A stretch of DNA of 64,000 nucleotides from Nodosilinea nodulosa PCC 7104 (GCF_000309385.1 NZ_JH976537.1:1019426-1083425); one strand, 5' to 3'; counted from the first letter of the stretch, positions 1 through 8,453 are shown. Made by a program: numbers and translations. Notes: generated by a model from the letters alone, not told the origin.

Positions 1-1512
1 GCCCTCACCCTGCGCTACTGGGGCGATCTTCGCCCTCTGGCCGTCTACCTCGCGGGCTGGGGGGTAGAACTGCTGGTGTCGGGGATGCTCATCGAGCGCT
101 ATCCCGAGCCGGTTGCCCTGGCGGTGCCGACCCTGGGCCTGGGGGCGATCGCCCTAGCCTCATCCGCGGCGATCGCCCGTTCCCGCCCAGCCCTCGCTCC
201 CCCGCTGCACAATCTCACCCTCGCCTACGCCGGGCTGGCCCTGGCCCTGCGGGCCTACACCGCCACCGCCTGGACGGGCTGGCTGGTCGTGGGCGCAGCG
301 CTGCTCCTTCTGGAAGTAGGCCGACGCATGCAGTCTCCCCCCACCCGCTGGCTGGCGCTGGGCCTGCTGTCGGTGGGCTGGTACGAACTGGTGATTTACC
401 AGATGCTGCTGGGCTCTGGGGGAGAAACCGCCGATGCGCTGCTGGTGCTGGCCGGGGTGGCGGCGCTAATTATGACCGGGTACCGTCTAATGGCGGGACA
501 GATCGATCGCACCCTCGGCATTCCCCAAACCGAGCTGGTCTGGGCCGCCCACCTGCACTGGCTGATCGCCAGTCTGCTGATGCTGGGGGGGGGACTTGGC
601 CTTGGCTTTGGGCAGGCAACCCTGGGATGGTTGGGACTGGCGATCGCGGCCAGCCTGATCGTTTACGCCCTCAGCCAGGGGCGGTTGGCCAACCCCGACG
701 CCAGTCAATCCGCCTGGGTCTACGCCGGGCTAGGGGAACTGGTGGGCTGGTTCGCCCTGGGGCGATCGCTCTTTCCAGCGCTAGGATCTCTGGATCCCTG
801 GTGGGGCGTGGTGGCCTGTGCCGTGGCGGTGCCGGTGTACTGGGTGCCCTGGCCCACCTGGGGCTGGCCCCAGCGGCCCTGGCGGGTGATGGCGGTGGGC
901 GTTCCCCTGGCGATAACGCTGCTCACGGGCGGATTTGATCACATTCCCACACTCTGGGTACTGACCGGGTTCTACGGCTGGCTGGCCTGGCACAGCGGTA
1001 AAATTCGCGTCTCGTATCTCTCTGTCTTTTGTGCTGCCTGGGCGATCTGGGTCTGGCTAGAGAATCGCTCCATTGACGATAGCCTCGCCTGGGTGCTGCC
1101 CCTGGGTCTGGCCCTGCTCTACATCGCCCGGGTTGACCCAGCGCTGAAACGGCCCGAAGGCAAAGAACAGCGTCACTGGCTACGGGTAATTGCCCTAGGG
1201 CTTATTCTGCTGACGGCCCTAATGACAGAACGGTGGGCCGGGCTGCCGGTAGGGGCCATGGCCTTGGGGGCGATCGCCGCTGGGCTGCTGCTGCGCCTGC
1301 GCGCTCCGCTCTACGTAGGCACGGTGATCTTTGCCCTCAACGCCCTCAATCAGCTGGTGCTGCTCAATTCGGCCTTCCCATTCATCAAGTGGGTGGTGGG
1401 CATCGTCGTGGGCATCGCCCTGATCTGGATTGCCGCCGATGTGGAGCGCCGCCGCGACCAGTGGCTCCAGCTCACCCAGAACTGGGGGCAAGATTTAGAC
1501 GATTGGCAGTAA
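1..1512 (+). CDS. Polytopic membrane protein, 5' end outside window
   Basis: The frame is open through base 1, so the true start lies outside the window and the first visible start-like codon (GTG, 76) is probably internal. About 500 residues are visible. They are almost entirely hydrophobic helices, a dozen or more stretches of roughly 20 apolar residues rich in Leu, Ala, Gly and Trp, joined by short Arg/Pro loops. The protein ends in a soluble tail of about 25 residues (ERRRDQW then an Asp/Gln-rich end). No nucleotide-binding, protease or glycosyltransferase motif is visible. It is convergent with the phosphatase gene at 1599, with two short palindromes between them. I do not recognise the family; a cyanobacterial integral membrane protein of unknown function is as far as the sequence allows. 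Confidence 0.75.
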   Translation, partial: ALTLRYWGDLRPLAVYLAGWGVELLVSGMLIERYPEPVALAVPTLGLGAIALASSAAIARSRPALAPPLHNLTLAYAGLALALRAYTATAWTGWLVVGAALLLLEVGRRMQSPPTRWLALGLLSVGWYELVIYQMLLGSGGETADALLVLAGVAALIMTGYRLMAGQIDRTLGIPQTELVWAAHLHWLIASLLMLGGGLGLGFGQATLGWLGLAIAASLIVYALSQGRLANPDASQSAWVYAGLGELVGWFALGRSLFPALGSLDPWWGVVACAVAVPVYWVPWPTWGWPQRPWRVMAVGVPLAITLLTGGFDHIPTLWVLTGFYGWLAWHSGKIRVSYLSVFCAAWAIWVWLENRSIDDSLAWVLPLGLALLYIARVDPALKRPEGKEQRHWLRVIALGLILLTALMTERWAGLPVGAMALGAIAAGLLLRLRAPLYVGTVIFALNALNQLVLLNSAFPFIKWVVGIVVGIALIWIAADVERRRDQWLQLTQNWGQDLDDWQ

Positions 1513-1521
1513 GGACAGCCG

Positions 1522-1586
1522 AGAAACCCGGTTTCTGGGCCAAAAACAGAAGTTAATGGTACGTCCCAAAAAGAAACCAGGTTTCT
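1522..1586. repeat. Pair of AGAAACC-GGTTTCT palindromes between convergent genes
   Basis: Two 15-bp palindromes, AGAAACCCGGTTTCT (1522-1536) and AGAAACCAGGTTTCT (1572-1586), differ only at the central base. They fill the 86-bp gap between two convergent stop codons. Each forms a 7-bp hairpin on either strand, so they may act as weak bidirectional terminators. A degenerate relative (AGAAACCGATTTCCT) follows hflX near 39450. Short palindromes of this kind recur in cyanobacterial intergenic DNA; function here is inferred. Confidence 0.6.
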
Positions 1587-1598
1587 GTTCCCCCTTAG

Positions 1599-2510
1599 CT
1601 AAGCTCCCACAACTCCAGCCGCTGCCACCGCATCCAGCAAGTCCCGATGGATTTTCTCAGAGCTGCCAATCACCATGCCGGGGCGCAGGTAATCGTTACA
1701 AGTATGCAGCGGCGGCGGCGGCTCGCCCGTAAACGTAGTGACGATATAGCCCATTTCCTGGGCCATAAAGGCCAGGGCCGCGCCGTCGATAAACTGCCCC
1801 CGCGCCAGCACGGCACCGCACAAATCGCCACTGAGCAAGCCGTTGAAGTTGGGAATTTGGGTGGCCTTAGAATAATCGGTTTTGGTGTGATAGACCCGGT
1901 AGCCATTCCCGCAGGGATCGCTTCGCGAAGCGCTCAAATGCGGCACCATTTCGCCCATCTGCCAGCCCAGACAAACAGCTAGCGGAGGACTATCAACGGT
2001 GATTCGCGTGCAGTCCTCCAGGGATTGATCCAGCCTGCCTCTAAAGGTGCCCTCACCCCGCAGGGTGTAGTAGTAAATACCCTGGCTGGGGGTAATGGCG
2101 ATCGCCGCCTCGTACTCATCGGCGTTGAGAATCGCCAAAATAATCTGGTAGTTGGAGTGGCCATCTAGATAAAACTGGGTGCCGTCAATGGGGTCAAGGG
2201 TGATCAGGTAGTCGCCCGCTGGCCCCAGGTCAATGGCGCGAAAATACTTGGTGTTGTAGGTCTGCTCATGCTCTTCGCCGTAGAAGCGCACCTGGGGGAA
2301 CAGCCCCAGCAGCACCACCTCCATCATGGTTTGAACCGAGAGATCGGCATCGCTGAGGGCCGAGGCAAAAAAGTTGTCGCCCTTGCCGTCTTTGTCGGGC
2401 TGGGCCGCAATCTGAGCCTGAATTTGCTGGGCATAGGCCCCAGCGGTTTTTAGGTAAGGCAGCAGGGCCGTCAGAATTTGCCGAGGGGTAGTTGGGGGCA
2501 GCATAGGCAT
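1599..2510 (-). CDS. Inositol monophosphatase family protein
   Basis: A 303-residue member of the Mg2+-dependent, Li+-sensitive phosphatase superfamily (inositol monophosphatase, fructose-1,6-bisphosphatase, PAP phosphatase). Visible hallmarks are the metal-binding GEE at residues 78-80 and DPIDGT at 106-111, followed by a conserved hydrophobic strand. A later Asp in FIDGAALAF (about residue 243) stands where the family has its third metal ligand, though the usual WDxAAG form is altered. Two ATG codons lie close together (2510 and 2504); either could start the protein. The substrate cannot be told from sequence: candidates are inositol phosphate, a bisphosphate nucleotide or another sugar phosphate. 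It is convergent with the membrane protein at 1-1512 and lies downstream of the aldolase gene on the same strand, separated by a strong terminator, so it is probably transcribed on its own. Confidence 0.82.
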   Translation of the reverse strand: MPMLPPTTPRQILTALLPYLKTAGAYAQQIQAQIAAQPDKDGKGDNFFASALSDADLSVQTMMEVVLLGLFPQVRFYGEEHEQTYNTKYFRAIDLGPAGDYLITLDPIDGTQFYLDGHSNYQIILAILNADEYEAAIAITPSQGIYYYTLRGEGTFRGRLDQSLEDCTRITVDSPPLAVCLGWQMGEMVPHLSASRSDPCGNGYRVYHTKTDYSKATQIPNFNGLLSGDLCGAVLARGQFIDGAALAFMAQEMGYIVTTFTGEPPPPLHTCNDYLRPGMVIGSSEKIHRDLLDAVAAAGVVGA

Positions 2511-2628
2511 GTCTTTGGCGGTAGAGCACCCCCAATGTACGCCAAGGGAAGCAGGTTTGCTTTCCGGTATTGACCACAGGTACCCAATTCGGGTTCAACA
2601 CCACCCCGATTCAACGGCAGGCAGCGTT

Positions 2629-2656
2629 GTAGGGGCAAACGGCGTTTGTCCTGCCT
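2629..2656. repeat. Palindromic intergenic repeat, GGGCAAACG type, copy 1
   Basis: GTAGGGGCAAACG is followed almost immediately by CGTTTGTCCTG, giving an imperfect palindrome. A closer-to-perfect copy occurs at 40923-40950, and a decayed relative (GGTAAACGACCATTTGACCCC) near 21166-21187. Finding the same palindrome in unrelated gaps marks a dispersed repeat rather than a local operator. Confidence 0.55.
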
Positions 2657-2670
2657 GGGTCAGGGCAAAC

Positions 2671-2705
2671 AAAAAGCAGGGTCTCTTCAACGAAGAAACC
2701 CTGCT
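2671..2705 (-). terminator. Rho-independent terminator of the aldolase gene
   Basis: Read on the minus strand, AGCAGGGTTTCTTC pairs with GAAGAGACCCTGCT across a 3-4 nt loop, a 14-bp stem with one G-T wobble, followed directly by a run of five T. It lies 53 bp past the aldolase stop codon, in the right orientation, and separates that gene from the phosphatase gene downstream. Confidence 0.85.
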
Positions 2706-2757
2706 ACATCTCAAGCTAGACCAGATTCATTACAGAATCCAATCGATCGCGCCATCC

Positions 2758-3837
2758 CTAGACGGCCGCAGTCTTGGCGACCTTGGCATCCAGTTCGCCC
2801 TTGGCGTACTTAACGGCATAGACCTCCACAGGCTCCTGCTTGATCTTGCTGGCTTGCCCAGCGGTACCGAAGGCGGTGTAGCGATCGCTGCACACCTCGG
2901 TCATGTACTTCATCGAGGGCTTCATAAAGTGGCGAGGATCAAAGTTGGAGGGATCCTTAGCCGCCGCTTCGCGAATAGCCGCGGTGATCGCCAGGCGGTT
3001 GTCGGTGTCGATGTTGACCTTGCGCACGCCGCTCTTGATGCCCTTCTGAATTTCCTCAACGGGCACGCCGTAGGTTTCAGGAATATTCCCGCCGTACTCG
3101 TTGATCATGTCCAGCCACTTCTGGGGCACAGAAGACGAGCCGTGCATGACCAGGTGAGTGTTGGGCAGGCGGCGGTGAATTTCCTCGATGCGGCTGATGG
3201 CCAGAATTTCGCCCGTGGGCTTGCGGGTAAACTTGTAGGCGCCGTGGCTGGTGCCAATGGCAACGGCCAGAGCGTCCACCTGGGTGGCTTCGACAAACTG
3301 CACCGCCTCATCGGGGTCGGTCAGCAGCTGATCGTGGCTGAGGGTGCCCTCAAAGCCGTGACCGTCTTCCGCTTCGCCAGCGCCGGTTTCGAGGGAGCCG
3401 AGGCAGCCCAGCTCGCCCTCAACGCTACAGCCAATGGAGTGAGCGACTTTCACCACTTCACTGGTGACCGCTGCGTTGTAGTCGAAGCTGGCGGGGGTTT
3501 TGGCATCAGCTTCTAAAGAGCCATCCATCATGACGCTGGTGAAGCCGTTGCGCAGGGCCGAATAGCAGGTGGCAGGGGAGTTGCCGTGGTCCTGGTGCAT
3601 CACCACGGGAATATGGGGGTAGGTTTCGACCGCAGCGAGCACCAGGTGACGCAAAAAGTTTTCGCCAGCGTAGGAGCGGGCACCGCGAGAGGCCTGCAAG
3701 ATCACGGGGCTGTCGGTTTCATCCGCCGCCTTCATGATGGCCAGAATTTGCTCCAGGTTGTTTACGTTGTAAGCCGGAATGCCGTAGCCGTTCTCAGCTG
3801 CGTGATCCAGCAGTAGCCTCAGTGAGACAAGCGCCAT
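2758..3837 (-). CDS. fbaA: Class II fructose-bisphosphate aldolase
   Basis: A 359-residue zinc-dependent aldolase that interconverts fructose-1,6-bisphosphate with dihydroxyacetone phosphate and glyceraldehyde-3-phosphate; in cyanobacteria it also serves sedoheptulose-1,7-bisphosphate formation in the Calvin cycle. The HQDHGNS segment (residues 81-87) carries the catalytic Asp83 and zinc ligand His84. [14 protein letters not shown] and HGSSSVP give further metal and phosphate ligands, and NIDTDNR is the late phosphate-binding loop. Length matches the cyanobacterial form. The ATG at 3837 is preceded by a strong AGGAGG ribosome-binding site (3844-3849) with good spacing. The gene is monocistronic in appearance: a 340-bp gap holding a tRNA-proximal region lies upstream and a hairpin terminator downstream. 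The gene name cbbA or fda is also used for this enzyme in cyanobacteria. Confidence 0.97.
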   Translation of the reverse strand: MALVSLRLLLDHAAENGYGIPAYNVNNLEQILAIMKAADETDSPVILQASRGARSYAGENFLRHLVLAAVETYPHIPVVMHQDHGNSPATCYSALRNGFTSVMMDGSLEADAKTPASFDYNAAVTSEVVKVAHSIGCSVEGELGCLGSLETGAGEAEDGHGFEGTLSHDQLLTDPDEAVQFVEATQVDALAVAIGTSHGAYKFTRKPTGEILAISRIEEIHRRLPNTHLVMHGSSSVPQKWLDMINEYGGNIPETYGVPVEEIQKGIKSGVRKVNIDTDNRLAITAAIREAAAKDPSNFDPRHFMKPSMKYMTEVCSDRYTAFGTAGQASKIKQEPVEVYAVKYAKGELDAKVAKTAAV

Positions 3838-4178
3838 AAAATTCCTCCTAGTGTGTTCTCGCCGTTAGGCCTTCAAGACATGTGCGAGCATTCCATCTAA
3901 CAAATATCCGAGTCCAGGTCGGTGGACTGAGCCAGATGAACTGGTCTAGCCAACATCCTGTGGTGGAGTATTAGCGGGAACACTCTGAGTAGGTAGCCTT
4001 ACTCATCAATCTTAGAATAGATCGATGATCTATAACGAAATGTTTGGACAAGCTAAAACTAAGCTTAAAAGAACTCCCCACCCAACCGGGATGTGTACAT
4101 CCCATCGCTATGCCTCATCATAGATCACTGTGGGGCACAGACCGTGAGTTCTGCTACCGGGGCATCCATCGATAAAAA
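3838..4178 (-). promoter_or_regulatory. Upstream region of the aldolase gene, with a 16-bp palindrome
   Basis: This 341-bp gap between the aldolase start and tRNA-Lys is AT-richer than its surroundings and must carry the aldolase promoter. Visible elements are the AGGAGG site at 3844-3849 and a perfect inverted repeat at 4088-4103 (GGGATGT, GT, ACATCCC), a possible operator. I could not settle on a convincing -35/-10 pair. No reading frame in the gap looks coding. Confidence 0.4.
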
Positions 4179-4250
4179 TGGGTCGCCTGGGATTCGAACC
4201 CAGGACCAATCGGTTAAAAGCCGAGTGCTCTACCGCTGAGCTAGCGACCC
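4179..4250 (-). tRNA. trnK: tRNA-Lys (UUU)
   Basis: Read on the minus strand this is a 72-nt cloverleaf: acceptor stem GGGTCGC pairing with GCGACCC, D arm GCTC-AGCGGTA-GAGC, anticodon arm CTCGG-CTTTTAA-CCGAT with anticodon TTT, and T arm CTGGG-TTCGAAT-CCCAG. The discriminator base is A. No CCA is encoded: the next genomic bases are TTT. All stems pair properly, so the gene should be functional. Confidence 0.97.
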
Positions 4251-4424
4251 GTGACTGAAGCGATGTGACCATTCACTCAGCACGATTAGCAATCGTAGCA
4301 CACGGCATTCATTTATAGCGCTGATAGCGAAATGAATATTGGGTGAAGCGGCGATCGCCGCCTGAATCCAGGGAAATCTTGGCTACAACCCCATTCTTAG
4401 TAGATTCGTTTCCCCATCATCCCT

Positions 4425-4925
4425 ATGAATAAAACGCCCAGCGAAACCGGCCAGCCTCCGTCCCCCGCCAGCATGGCGCTGGAGCGACTGCTGGGTCAGA
4501 TGCCGCCTGCCGTAGCCCACTCGTTCAGTGACAGGCAGCGAGAGGCGCTCCAGGCTGCCCTGGCCACTACCCTTTGGCAAAAGCATGCGGTAGACATTCG
4601 CCTTTCTATTCCGCTGCTGCTCAAGCGCTACTACCTGGTGGTCGTAGCTGGTCCAGAAAAGCGCTCCAGGGAGCGTCGCCAGCAAGATCAGTACCAGCGA
4701 TCGGTTTCAGGGCAGATGGCCGTGGCAATAGGGGTAATGACCCTCAGCCTGGGGGTTTTAGCCGTGCTGATGCAGCTTACTCAGCATCAGGCTGGCTCCG
4801 GCGATCGCCCCCAAATTAGCCCCGCCGCCATTCCTTTTTTGGGCGATCGCACCACCTGCGAACGCAGTGGACGCACCTGGGAAGACGGCGAGTGCCTTGA
4901 CTTCAAGCACGACCCTACCTTCTAA
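4425..4925 (+). CDS. Single-pass membrane protein of unknown function
   Basis: A 166-residue protein I do not recognise. Residues 1-20 are Pro/Ser-rich and disordered. Residues 20-75 form a predicted amphipathic helical domain (ERLLGQMPPAVAHSF, then an Ala/Leu helix, then IPLLLKRYYLVVVAG). A basic, Arg/Gln-rich segment follows at 79-94. One membrane helix occupies about residues 97-121. The tail, about 45 residues, has two cysteines bracketing TTCERSGRTWEDGEC, possibly a disulfide loop on the far side of the membrane. The layout suggests a cytoplasmic N-terminal domain and an exported C-terminus. It stands alone between tRNA-Lys and hemB on the plus strand, and ATG at 4425 is the obvious start. 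Confidence 0.65.
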   Translation: MNKTPSETGQPPSPASMALERLLGQMPPAVAHSFSDRQREALQAALATTLWQKHAVDIRLSIPLLLKRYYLVVVAGPEKRSRERRQQDQYQRSVSGQMAVAIGVMTLSLGVLAVLMQLTQHQAGSGDRPQISPAAIPFLGDRTTCERSGRTWEDGECLDFKHDPTF

Positions 4926-4997
4926 GCGCCTGCGGCCTGGTCAAAAGCGGTTACCGGCTCAGGGCAAGAAATGCTGGCTCTCCTGGCCACGGGGTGA

Positions 4998-5062
4998 GGT
5001 TACGTTCCGTAACCAAGCGCTTGTTTTCGTCCCAAAATGAAGCTTTAGTTTTAATGAAGCTT
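4998..5062 (+). promoter_or_regulatory. Palindrome and direct repeats upstream of hemB
   Basis: A perfect 17-bp inverted repeat (GGTTACG, TTC, CGTAACC) sits at 4998-5014, followed by two direct copies of AATGAAGCTT at 5036-5045 and 5053-5062, 17 bp apart. All lie within 95 bp of the hemB start, so they are plausible regulator-binding or promoter elements for haem and chlorophyll synthesis. No matching regulator is visible nearby. Confidence 0.4.
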
Positions 5063-5092
5063 CACGTTTAGAGACCTTTTCATCCCCAGGCC

Positions 5093-6073
5093 ATGTTCCC
5101 CACCCATCGCCCTCGTCGTTTGCGCCAGCACCCCCAACTTCGCCGCATGGTGCAAGAAACCCTGGTCACCCAGGCCGATTTGATCTACCCCTTGTTTGCG
5201 GTGCCCGGTGATGGCTTCGCCAAGGAAGTATCGTCGATGCCTGGGGTCTATCAGCTTTCGGTCGACAAAATTGTCGAAGAGGCCAAGGAAGTCTACGACC
5301 TCGGTATCCCCGCTATCATTTTGTTCGGTATTCCCGCCGACAAAGACACCGATGCCACCGGAGCCTGGCACGACTGCGGCATTGTGCAAAAGGCCACCAC
5401 GGCGGTCAAAGAAGCGGTGCCTGACCTCTTGGTAATTGTCGACACCTGCCTGTGCGAATACACCTCCCACGGCCACTGTGGCTATCTGGAGGTAGGCGAT
5501 TTGAGCGGGCGCGTGCTCAATGACCCCACCCTCGAGCTGCTGAAGAAGACCGCTGTGGCCCAGGCCAATGCGGGGGCCGACATTATTGCCCCTTCGGGCA
5601 TGATGGATGGCTTTGTGCAGGCGATTCGGGCCGGGCTTGATGAGAGCGGCTTTGAAGATACACCCATTCTTTCCTACGCCGCCAAGTACGCCTCGGCCTA
5701 CTACGGGCCGTTTCGCGATGCTGCCGAGAGTGCGCCTCAGTTTGGCGATCGCCGCACCTACCAGATGGACCCGGCCAACGGCACCGAAGCGCTCAAAGAA
5801 ATTGAGCTGGACATTGCTGAGGGGGCCGACATGCTGATGGTGAAGCCCGCCCTGGCCTACATGGATATCATCTGGCGGGTGAAGCAGGCTACCAACCTGC
5901 CGGTGGCGGCCTACAACGTGTCGGGCGAATACTCGATGGTCAAAGCCGCCGCCCTCAACGGCTGGGTCGATGAGCAAAAGCTGGTAATGGAAACCATGAC
6001 CAGCTTCAAGCGCTCTGGGGCCGACATGATTTTGACCTATCACGCCAAAGACGTCGCCCGCTGGATTGGCTAA
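5093..6073 (+). CDS. hemB: Delta-aminolevulinic acid dehydratase (porphobilinogen synthase)
   Basis: A 326-residue cytoplasmic enzyme that condenses two 5-aminolevulinate molecules into porphobilinogen, an early common step of haem, chlorophyll and bilin synthesis. The two Schiff-base lysines are recognisable: Lys198 in SYAAKYAS and Lys251 in MVKPA. Cys119, Cys121 and Cys129 in [14 protein letters not shown] form the catalytic zinc triad of bacterial and animal enzymes, in contrast to the Asp-rich Mg2+ form of plants. Length is normal for the family. The gene is flanked upstream by a palindrome and direct repeats and downstream by an 11-bp hairpin shared with the convergent Uma2 gene. It appears to be a single-gene transcription unit. 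Confidence 0.97.
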   Translation: MFPTHRPRRLRQHPQLRRMVQETLVTQADLIYPLFAVPGDGFAKEVSSMPGVYQLSVDKIVEEAKEVYDLGIPAIILFGIPADKDTDATGAWHDCGIVQKATTAVKEAVPDLLVIVDTCLCEYTSHGHCGYLEVGDLSGRVLNDPTLELLKKTAVAQANAGADIIAPSGMMDGFVQAIRAGLDESGFEDTPILSYAAKYASAYYGPFRDAAESAPQFGDRRTYQMDPANGTEALKEIELDIAEGADMLMVKPALAYMDIIWRVKQATNLPVAAYNVSGEYSMVKAAALNGWVDEQKLVMETMTSFKRSGADMILTYHAKDVARWIG

Positions 6074-6097
6074 TTAATTGCGCTGAAGTGTTGCTCG

Positions 6098-6131
6098 AGA
6101 TCCCAGGGTTGTACCCAAAGCCCTGGGATCT
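6098..6131. terminator. Hairpin between convergent hemB and Uma2 genes
   Basis: AGATCCCAGGG (6098-6108) pairs perfectly with CCCTGGGATCT (6121-6131) over a 12-nt loop. It lies 25 bp after the hemB stop and 12 bp before the convergent stop at 6143. The T-run is poor, so it may terminate both genes weakly or simply protect their 3' ends. Confidence 0.6.
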
Positions 6132-6142
6132 GGGTTAACAAG

Positions 6143-6685
6143 CTACTCGAACACCAGAGGCCACAGGTCGGCCACGGCGACTTCCCAGCCGGGCAGCAGG
6201 TCAGGGACGGTGAGAATGTCTCCATCGCTGAGGGCGATCGCCTCCTGCCCCAGCCGGTAAACCTCCACCTGGCGGCTCTCGGGATTGATCAAGATGCCGA
6301 CCTGAGTACCCAAATTTAGGAATTCCTGAATTTTGTCTCGTAGTTTGGCGGCGCTATCGGTCGGCGATTTGACTTCTACCATCAGGTCTGGGGCCAGTTC
6401 GGCAAACGATCGAGGGCTACGGCGCAGCCGATCGGCTCTGACGAAGGAGACATCCGGGGCGCGGGTATCGGAATTTGGTAGCACAAAACCTGCGCTCGAC
6501 CCCGTAACCCTGCCTAGCTGGCGGGGGCGAACCCAGTTGCCCAAAACTCTGGATAGTTCAGTAGAGACCTCGTCAGCCTCGTAGCCGGATGGACTCATAA
6601 CCTTGACCTCACCATCCACCAACTCCATGCGATAGTCGGGATAGTCGGACTGAAGTTTGGCCAATTCGCGGACTGTCAATCCCAT
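6143..6685 (-). CDS. Uma2 family (DUF820) PD-(D/E)XK nuclease-fold protein
   Basis: A 180-residue protein of the Uma2 family, a restriction-endonuclease-like fold greatly expanded in cyanobacteria and of uncertain biological role. The N-terminus reads ELVDGEVKVMSPSG (residues 21-34), a family signature. The predicted catalytic residues are present: Asp78 in APDVSFV, and Glu104 with Lys106 in VEVKSPTD. The C-terminal half holds the usual strand-helix segment (LGTQVGILINPESRQVEVYR). A GGGAGG ribosome-binding site stands 7 nt before the ATG. The gene sits alone between hemB and surE. A second Uma2 gene is at 11642 and a ruined one at 39474. Confidence 0.88.
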   Translation of the reverse strand: MGLTVRELAKLQSDYPDYRMELVDGEVKVMSPSGYEADEVSTELSRVLGNWVRPRQLGRVTGSSAGFVLPNSDTRAPDVSFVRADRLRRSPRSFAELAPDLMVEVKSPTDSAAKLRDKIQEFLNLGTQVGILINPESRQVEVYRLGQEAIALSDGDILTVPDLLPGWEVAVADLWPLVFE

Positions 6686-6808
6686 AATCTGTCCTCCCGC
6701 CAGAGCGATCTAGGTCTATTCTAGGGTTTGCCAGCGCCTAGATAAACTCGTGAATTGCGAGGAGTTTATGCTTTAGGCTTCAAGCAAAGAATTTTTGCCA
6801 ACCTGCCT

Positions 6809-7492
6809 ATGACCCTTATTCTGACCAACGATGACGGCATTGATGCCCCCGGCATTGCGGCCCTGCGTGAGGCGCTGGATGGCCACCCCACCTGGGTAGT
6901 AGCGCCCGATCGCCACCTGTCGGGCTGTAGCCATCAAATGAATCGGGGCGGACCGATCGCGATCGCCCAGCGGGAAGAACGCACCTTTGCCATTACCGGC
7001 ACCCCGGCAGATTGCGCCCGCGTTGGGGTTAGCTACCTGTGCCCAGACGCGACCTGGGTGCTGTCAGGCATTAACGCTGGAGGCAACATGGGAGCCGATA
7101 TCCACGTATCGGGTACCGTGGCCGCTGTGCGAGAGGCGGCTTTGCTGCGGGTGCCGGGCATTGCCATTTCCCACTACATTCAAAACCGCCGCCCGATTGA
7201 CTGGGGGTTGGCGACCCGTCTCACGGCTCGGGTTGTTGAAACTTTGATGGCTGAGACACTTCCACCGGGCTGCTTTTGGAATGTGAATTTGCCCCATTTA
7301 CAGCCCGGCGACTCAGATCCTGAGCTGGTCTTCTGCACCACCTGCACCCAGCCCCTGCCCACGGAATTCAAGGTTGACCAGGGCCGGTTTTACTACGTGG
7401 GCAACTACAACGATCGCCGCCACGACCCCGACTCAGACGTGGCCGTGTGCTTTGGCGGCAACATCGCGGTGACTAAAATTTGCCTCTGGTAA
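6809..7492 (+). CDS. surE: 5'/3'-nucleotidase SurE
   Basis: A metal-dependent nucleoside 5'-monophosphate phosphatase of the SurE family. With the start at ATG 6809 the protein has 227 residues and opens directly with the family's first strand, MTLILTNDDGIDAPG, whose Asp8 and Asp9 bind the divalent metal. Ser39 in DRHLSGCSHQ and Asn89 in LSGINAGGNMG complete the metal site. A longer reading from GTG 6755 would add 18 residues with no family match, so I prefer 6809. The gene ends 17 bp from the convergent nuclease-like gene. SurE proteins act on mononucleotides and some on short polyphosphate; which applies here cannot be told. Confidence 0.94.
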   Translation: MTLILTNDDGIDAPGIAALREALDGHPTWVVAPDRHLSGCSHQMNRGGPIAIAQREERTFAITGTPADCARVGVSYLCPDATWVLSGINAGGNMGADIHVSGTVAAVREAALLRVPGIAISHYIQNRRPIDWGLATRLTARVVETLMAETLPPGCFWNVNLPHLQPGDSDPELVFCTTCTQPLPTEFKVDQGRFYYVGNYNDRRHDPDSDVAVCFGGNIAVTKICLW

Positions 7493-7509
7493 AAACTAAA
7501 ACTGAATGT

Positions 7510-8211
7510 CTATGCCAACGCCGAAGTGATCGGAGAGGCCGCGCAGATCTTCAAGGCATTGGGGCCAGACAAAGGAACCCTGAATTGCCCCAGAGGGTTT
7601 TGGGTCAAGCAGATGTGGTCGGTGTTAGAATGCTGCCCCTGGATGAGTCGGTGTACTGGGTCGTTCTCCCCAGCGGTATAGCAAACTAGCTTCACGCTGT
7701 CTAGGGCCTGCCGCAGGGCCTGTTTGTTGCGGCGCGATCCGTAGTAGTTCAGGGCATTTAGGTCTTGGTTAAAGTCTCCGGCAACGATTAAGCCCGCCTC
7801 TGGATGGACTCCCTGAAATCGTTTCCAGTCGGCTTGGTGGGTGGCTAGGGCGGCGGCAAAAGTCTGGCCTTGGTGGTCGGGCTGAGAGGGCAGCACCGTG
7901 CCGTACAGTACCCATCCCTGGCCGCTGGGCTGGGTCAGCAGGGCGGCGACGGTGCGAGCTTTATCCCCAGTTTCTAAGGGTACAAGCTCGCCTGTTCTAA
8001 CCCAAATTTGTACCCAGCGCTCATCCTCTGCCCCAGGGCGATCGGGCAGACCGCTGGCCACAGAAACGAAGTCCTCCCCTGGGGTAATACCCAGATGGGT
8101 CTCGGTCAAAATCCAAATGTCGGCATCGATGCGGCTGAGCCATTGTTGCTGGCGCTCAGCCTGTACCGAGGCAGGCAGGGCACGCTCAAGGTTCCAGGTG
8201 GCAATTTTCAT
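7510..8211 (-). CDS. Endonuclease/exonuclease/phosphatase family protein
   Basis: A 233-residue protein of the EEP superfamily (DNase I, exonuclease III, inositol polyphosphate 5-phosphatases). The start MKIATWNLER supplies Asn7; WILTETH supplies Glu37; VAGDFNQDLN carries the catalytic Asp-Phe-Asn; and NTDHI near the C-terminus carries the Asp-His pair. All four catalytic blocks are therefore present, and the length is short, close to a bare catalytic domain. No signal peptide or membrane segment is seen, so it is probably cytoplasmic. It lies downstream of the ABC-transporter ATPase gene on the same strand, but a 240-bp gap with a hairpin repeat separates them. The substrate is unknown. Confidence 0.85.
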   Translation of the reverse strand: MKIATWNLERALPASVQAERQQQWLSRIDADIWILTETHLGITPGEDFVSVASGLPDRPGAEDERWVQIWVRTGELVPLETGDKARTVAALLTQPSGQGWVLYGTVLPSQPDHQGQTFAAALATHQADWKRFQGVHPEAGLIVAGDFNQDLNALNYYGSRRNKQALRQALDSVKLVCYTAGENDPVHRLIQGQHSNTDHICLTQNPLGQFRVPLSGPNALKICAASPITSALA

Positions 8212-8357
8212 GCGGAGTCAGTGGGCAGGCAGAACAGAGAACGTTCTCTGTAGAAGCTCCTACTTAACTCTGGAAGCGTGCCTTTTGCATATATTCCTCA
8301 ATACAAAATTGGCCCCCGCTGACTTTCCGAAGATATTAAGGGGAAAACCATGGCCTA

Positions 8358-8446
8358 TATAGCTGTAGCCAGTCTGGTTAAGACACATCTCCCATGAACG
8401 TTCATAGGGTTTCTGGATATCCTAATCAACATAACTATGGCTGTGG
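8358..8446. repeat. Dispersed hairpin (MITE-like) repeat, copy 1
   Basis: About 89 bp starting TATAGCTGTAGCCAG and ending AACTATGGCTGTGG, whose two ends are imperfect inverted repeats of about 25 bp. The centre is a short palindrome around GAACGTTC. A second copy with the same ends and the same CTGGTTAAGACA block is at 20950-21044. It ends 7 bp before the ATPase stop codon, in the place where a permease gene would normally follow. No coding capacity. Confidence 0.7.
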
Positions 8447-8453
8447 CCCTGGC

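Noticed and set aside
4088-4103. GGGATGT/ACATCCC palindrome considered as an NtcA site
   Set aside because: It does not fit the GTA-N8-TAC pattern, so I list it only as an unassigned palindrome.
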